A stretch of DNA of 64,000 bases, from NCBI GenBank assembly GCA_903879705.1, contig CAIRMO010000055.1, positions 1 to 64,000 of the forward strand, written 5' to 3'. The notes below the pieces were generated by a model. That model ran no database searches. It was not told the origin of the DNA and worked only from the letters and a program-made list of their open reading frames with translations. Origin of the DNA: an uncultured Candidatus Competibacteraceae bacterium. GTDB lineage: Bacteria > Pseudomonadota > Gammaproteobacteria > Competibacterales > Competibacteraceae. Positions 61,757-64,000 of this stretch are shown piece after piece. A program made the translations under genes and the position numbers. Numbering within the stretch: position 1 is the first letter of the stretch; each line of letters starts with the position of its first letter.

Positions 61757-62241
61757 CCGCCGATCGCGCCCAGGGCGGCTGGATCATTGCGTTGAGTTTA
61801 CTGGCGGCGTTCCTGCTCAGCGGCATTCCGCTGCCCGGCGACCTGGATCACTTTCGCCCGGACTGGGTGGCGATCACCCTGATTTACTGGTGCATGGCGC
61901 TGCCATATCGTATCGGCATCGGCATGGGCTGGCTGGTTGGCCTGCTGCTGGATGTGGCGCGCGGCGCGTTGCTTGGTCAATATGCGCTGGCGTTATCGGT
62001 GGTCGCCTACCTGACGTTGCAGATTTATCGGCGCATCCGGGTTTTTTCGCCGTGGCGGCAGGCGCTGACCGTGCTGGTCTTGCTGCTGATTGAACAGGTG
62101 CTGGTGTTCTGGATTAGCGGGGTGATCGGCTATCCGCCCCGCGACGGCTGGTACCTGGCCCCGGCGGTGGGTGGCATGGTCGCCTGGCCGTTGCTGTTCG
62201 TGGTGCTGCGCGATGTGCGCCGGCATTTTCAGGTGGCCTGA
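61753..62241 (+). CDS. mreD: Rod-shape-determining protein MreD
   Basis: Polytopic inner-membrane protein of 162 residues with five hydrophobic segments. The motif RPDWVAITLIYWCMALPYR and the following GIGMGWLVGLLLDVARGALLGQ are the MreD signature. It starts within mreC (4 bp overlap) and lies 18 bp before mrdA. Works with MreB, MreC, RodA and PBP2 in side-wall growth. Confidence 0.95.
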   Translation: MTADRAQGGWIIALSLLAAFLLSGIPLPGDLDHFRPDWVAITLIYWCMALPYRIGIGMGWLVGLLLDVARGALLGQYALALSVVAYLTLQIYRRIRVFSPWRQALTVLVLLLIEQVLVFWISGVIGYPPRDGWYLAPAVGGMVAWPLLFVVLRDVRRHFQVA

Positions 62242-62259
62242 GCATGCGATGATCCCGCT

Positions 62260-64000
62260 ATGAATCTGTCGTATTACGCCAAAGCGCCGGTGGATGAACT
62301 GAAAATCCGGGTCGGCAAGAACAACGCCGCCGAAAGCGAGCTGTTTTTCCGGCGGGCGCTGCTTGTACTGTTCGCCGTGTTTCTAGCGTTCTTGGCGGTG
62401 GCGGGCCGGCTGGTTTATCTGCAAGTGCTGAATCATGATCGTTTCACCACCCTGGCCGACAGCAACCGGATTCGTCTACAACCATTGACGCCGACCAGAG
62501 GCTTCATTTTCGACCGCAACGGGGTGTTGCTGGCCGACAATCTGGCCTCCTACCACCTTGAAATCACCCGCGAGCAGGTCAAGGACCTGGACGCGACTCT
62601 GGTGGAACTGCGCGAGCGGATTGTCCTGACTGATGCTGACCTTGAACGGTTCCGCCGGTTGGCCCGGCGCAGCACTCCCTACAACGGCGTCCCGCTGCGC
62701 TTTCAACTGACCGACGAGGAAATTGCCAAACTGGCGATTGATCTGTACCGACTGCCGGGGGTGGACATCAAGGCTGATCTGACTCGCCGTTATCCGTTGG
62801 GAACCCGTGCGGTGCATGTACTCGGCTACGTTGGGCGGATCGATGAAAACGAGTTGCGCCGGATCGATCCCGGTCAATACAGCGGCAGCACTCACATCGG
62901 CAAAATCGGTGTAGAGCAGTCTTATGAAGACGTGCTGCGCGGGCGCACTGGCTGGCAACAAGTCGAAACCAACGCCGAAGGCCGACCGTTGCGGGTCCTG
63001 AGCCGTAACCCGCCGACCCCTGGCCAGAACATCTATCTGAGCATCGACATCCGCTTGCAGGCGGTGGCGGAACAGGTGCTGGAAGGCTACAACGGCGCGA
63101 TCGTCGCGCTCGATCCGCGCAATGGCGAAGTGCTGGCTCTGGCCAGCCAACCGCTGTACGACCCCAATCCCTTCGTCAACGGCATCGACGCGGTTTCCTA
63201 CCGCAAGCTGAATACCTCTGAGGACAAGCCACTGCTCAATCGCGCTCTGCGTGGCATGTATCCGCCGGGTTCGACCATTAAGCCGCTGATGGCGCTGGCT
63301 GGACTCGATTACGGCGTGGTCAACCGTTACAGCGGGGTGTTTTGTCCCGGTTTCTACCGCCTGCCCGGCGTGGATCACAAGTTCCGCGACTGGAAGCGCG
63401 GCGGTCACGGCAGCGTCGATATGGATCGGGCGATTGCCCAATCCTGCGATGTGTATTTCTACGATCTGGCGCTAAATATCGGCATCGACCGCACCCACGA
63501 TTTTCTCGATCAATTCAGCATGGGCCGGCCCACCGGCATCGATCTACCCGGTGAAAAGGGCGGGGTGGTGCCCTCGCAAGCCTGGAAACGCAAGTCCTAT
63601 AAGCAGCCCTGGTTCGCCGGAGATACCCTGAGCGCCGGGATCGGCCAAGGCTATTTTCTGGCGACCCCGCTGCAACTGGCGCATGCGGTCGCCACCCTCT
63701 CGCAACGCGGCATCCGGTTTCTGCCGCGAGTGTTGCACGCCACCGAAGATCCCGGCACCCGGGTCAAAACTTTGGAGTCGCCCCGACCCGCGCCGCCCGT
63801 CGCCGTCAAGAATCTCCGCTCCTGGGACCCGGTACTCAACGGCATGATTCATGTCGTTGAAGGCGGCACCGCCCACCGGATTGGCATCGGCGCAAAATAC
63901 CGGATCGCCGGCAAGACCGGCACCGCCCAAGTGTTCACCCTCGGTCAGGGCGAGAAATACAACGCCAAGCAGCTCTCCAAAAATTTGCTGGATCATGCCT
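62260..64000 (+). CDS. mrdA: Penicillin-binding protein 2, partial at window end
   Basis: Class B transpeptidase for cell elongation. It starts at ATG 62260 (NLSYYAKAPVDELKIRVGKN) and is cut by the window after about 580 codons; the full protein is usually 610-660 residues. One transmembrane helix lies at about residues 32-54. The dimerisation domain includes PTRGFIFDRNGVLLADN. In the transpeptidase domain are SxxK in PPGSTIKPL (Ser338), SCDVYFYDLA (the SxN-type motif) and KTGTAQV. It overlaps nothing and completes the mreBCD-mrdA elongation operon; rodA should follow. Confidence 0.96.
   Translation, partial: MNLSYYAKAPVDELKIRVGKNNAAESELFFRRALLVLFAVFLAFLAVAGRLVYLQVLNHDRFTTLADSNRIRLQPLTPTRGFIFDRNGVLLADNLASYHLEITREQVKDLDATLVELRERIVLTDADLERFRRLARRSTPYNGVPLRFQLTDEEIAKLAIDLYRLPGVDIKADLTRRYPLGTRAVHVLGYVGRIDENELRRIDPGQYSGSTHIGKIGVEQSYEDVLRGRTGWQQVETNAEGRPLRVLSRNPPTPGQNIYLSIDIRLQAVAEQVLEGYNGAIVALDPRNGEVLALASQPLYDPNPFVNGIDAVSYRKLNTSEDKPLLNRALRGMYPPGSTIKPLMALAGLDYGVVNRYSGVFCPGFYRLPGVDHKFRDWKRGGHGSVDMDRAIAQSCDVYFYDLALNIGIDRTHDFLDQFSMGRPTGIDLPGEKGGVVPSQAWKRKSYKQPWFAGDTLSAGIGQGYFLATPLQLAHAVATLSQRGIRFLPRVLHATEDPGTRVKTLESPRPAPPVAVKNLRSWDPVLNGMIHVVEGGTAHRIGIGAKYRIAGKTGTAQVFTLGQGEKYNAKQLSKNLLDHA

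Noticed and set aside
62476-63441. Minus-strand open frame at the right end
   Set aside because: Antisense shadow of mrdA, whose sense frame shows all penicillin-binding motifs.

Overview
The window is about 64 kb of a GC-rich (roughly 58-60 %) chromosome with dense, operon-packed genes. Gene content and order (divergent gatCAB / mreBCD-mrdA, metX-metW, valS, a gspG-N cluster, rmlACD) point to a Gammaproteobacterium. A Competibacter-like or other environmental lineage would fit, but I cannot place the genus from sequence alone. The right edge cuts mrdA. No rRNA, tRNA or CRISPR array was seen.

Layout. 1-5447: a palindromic repeat pair, tsaE, valS and two membrane or hydrolase-like genes. 5489-6423: a low-GC PIN toxin-like gene and a chimeric antitoxin-like gene. 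6561-8304: metX-metW. 8355-11114: a stand-alone MmeI-like type IIG restriction-modification enzyme. 11144-16754: type II secretion (T2SS) cluster 1, gspGHIJKLMN, without C, D, E or F. 16877-19915: a lytic transglycosylase lipoprotein and two alpha/beta hydrolases. 20217-22537: rmlA-rmlC-rmlD. 22636-33337: T2SS cluster 2, gspEFGHIJKLM, a GspC/N-like gene and gspD. It is followed 24 bp later by a GT41 (O-GlcNAc-transferase-like) gene. 35923-37389: a monocistronic secreted protein with a strong promoter and terminator. 37582-55232: a cell-surface polysaccharide region with a sialidase-like protein, a Wzm/Wzt-type ABC exporter, glycosyltransferases (one fused to a PIG-L deacetylase), an acetyltransferase, an epimerase, large membrane proteins, and fcl-gmd for GDP-L-fucose. 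55250-55640: insertion-sequence debris. 55673-end: an esterase, gatBAC (minus strand), and mreB-mreC-mreD-mrdA (plus strand).

How the parts may work together. The two T2SS clusters encode two pseudopilus and platform sets; only cluster 2 has its own ATPase, platform protein and secretin. The GT41 gene ends the cluster 2 operon, whose secretin has a Ser/Gly-rich repeat linker. This suggests (inference) protein O-glycosylation coupled to secretion. The rml and gmd/fcl genes supply dTDP-rhamnose and GDP-fucose to the glycosyltransferases, and the ABC exporter would move the product across the inner membrane.

The window is rich in small dispersed palindromic repeats. There are at least three families between genes, and two repeats read in frame inside coding sequences (valS and a polytopic membrane protein). 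There are also several IS200/IS605-like end fragments with no transposase gene.
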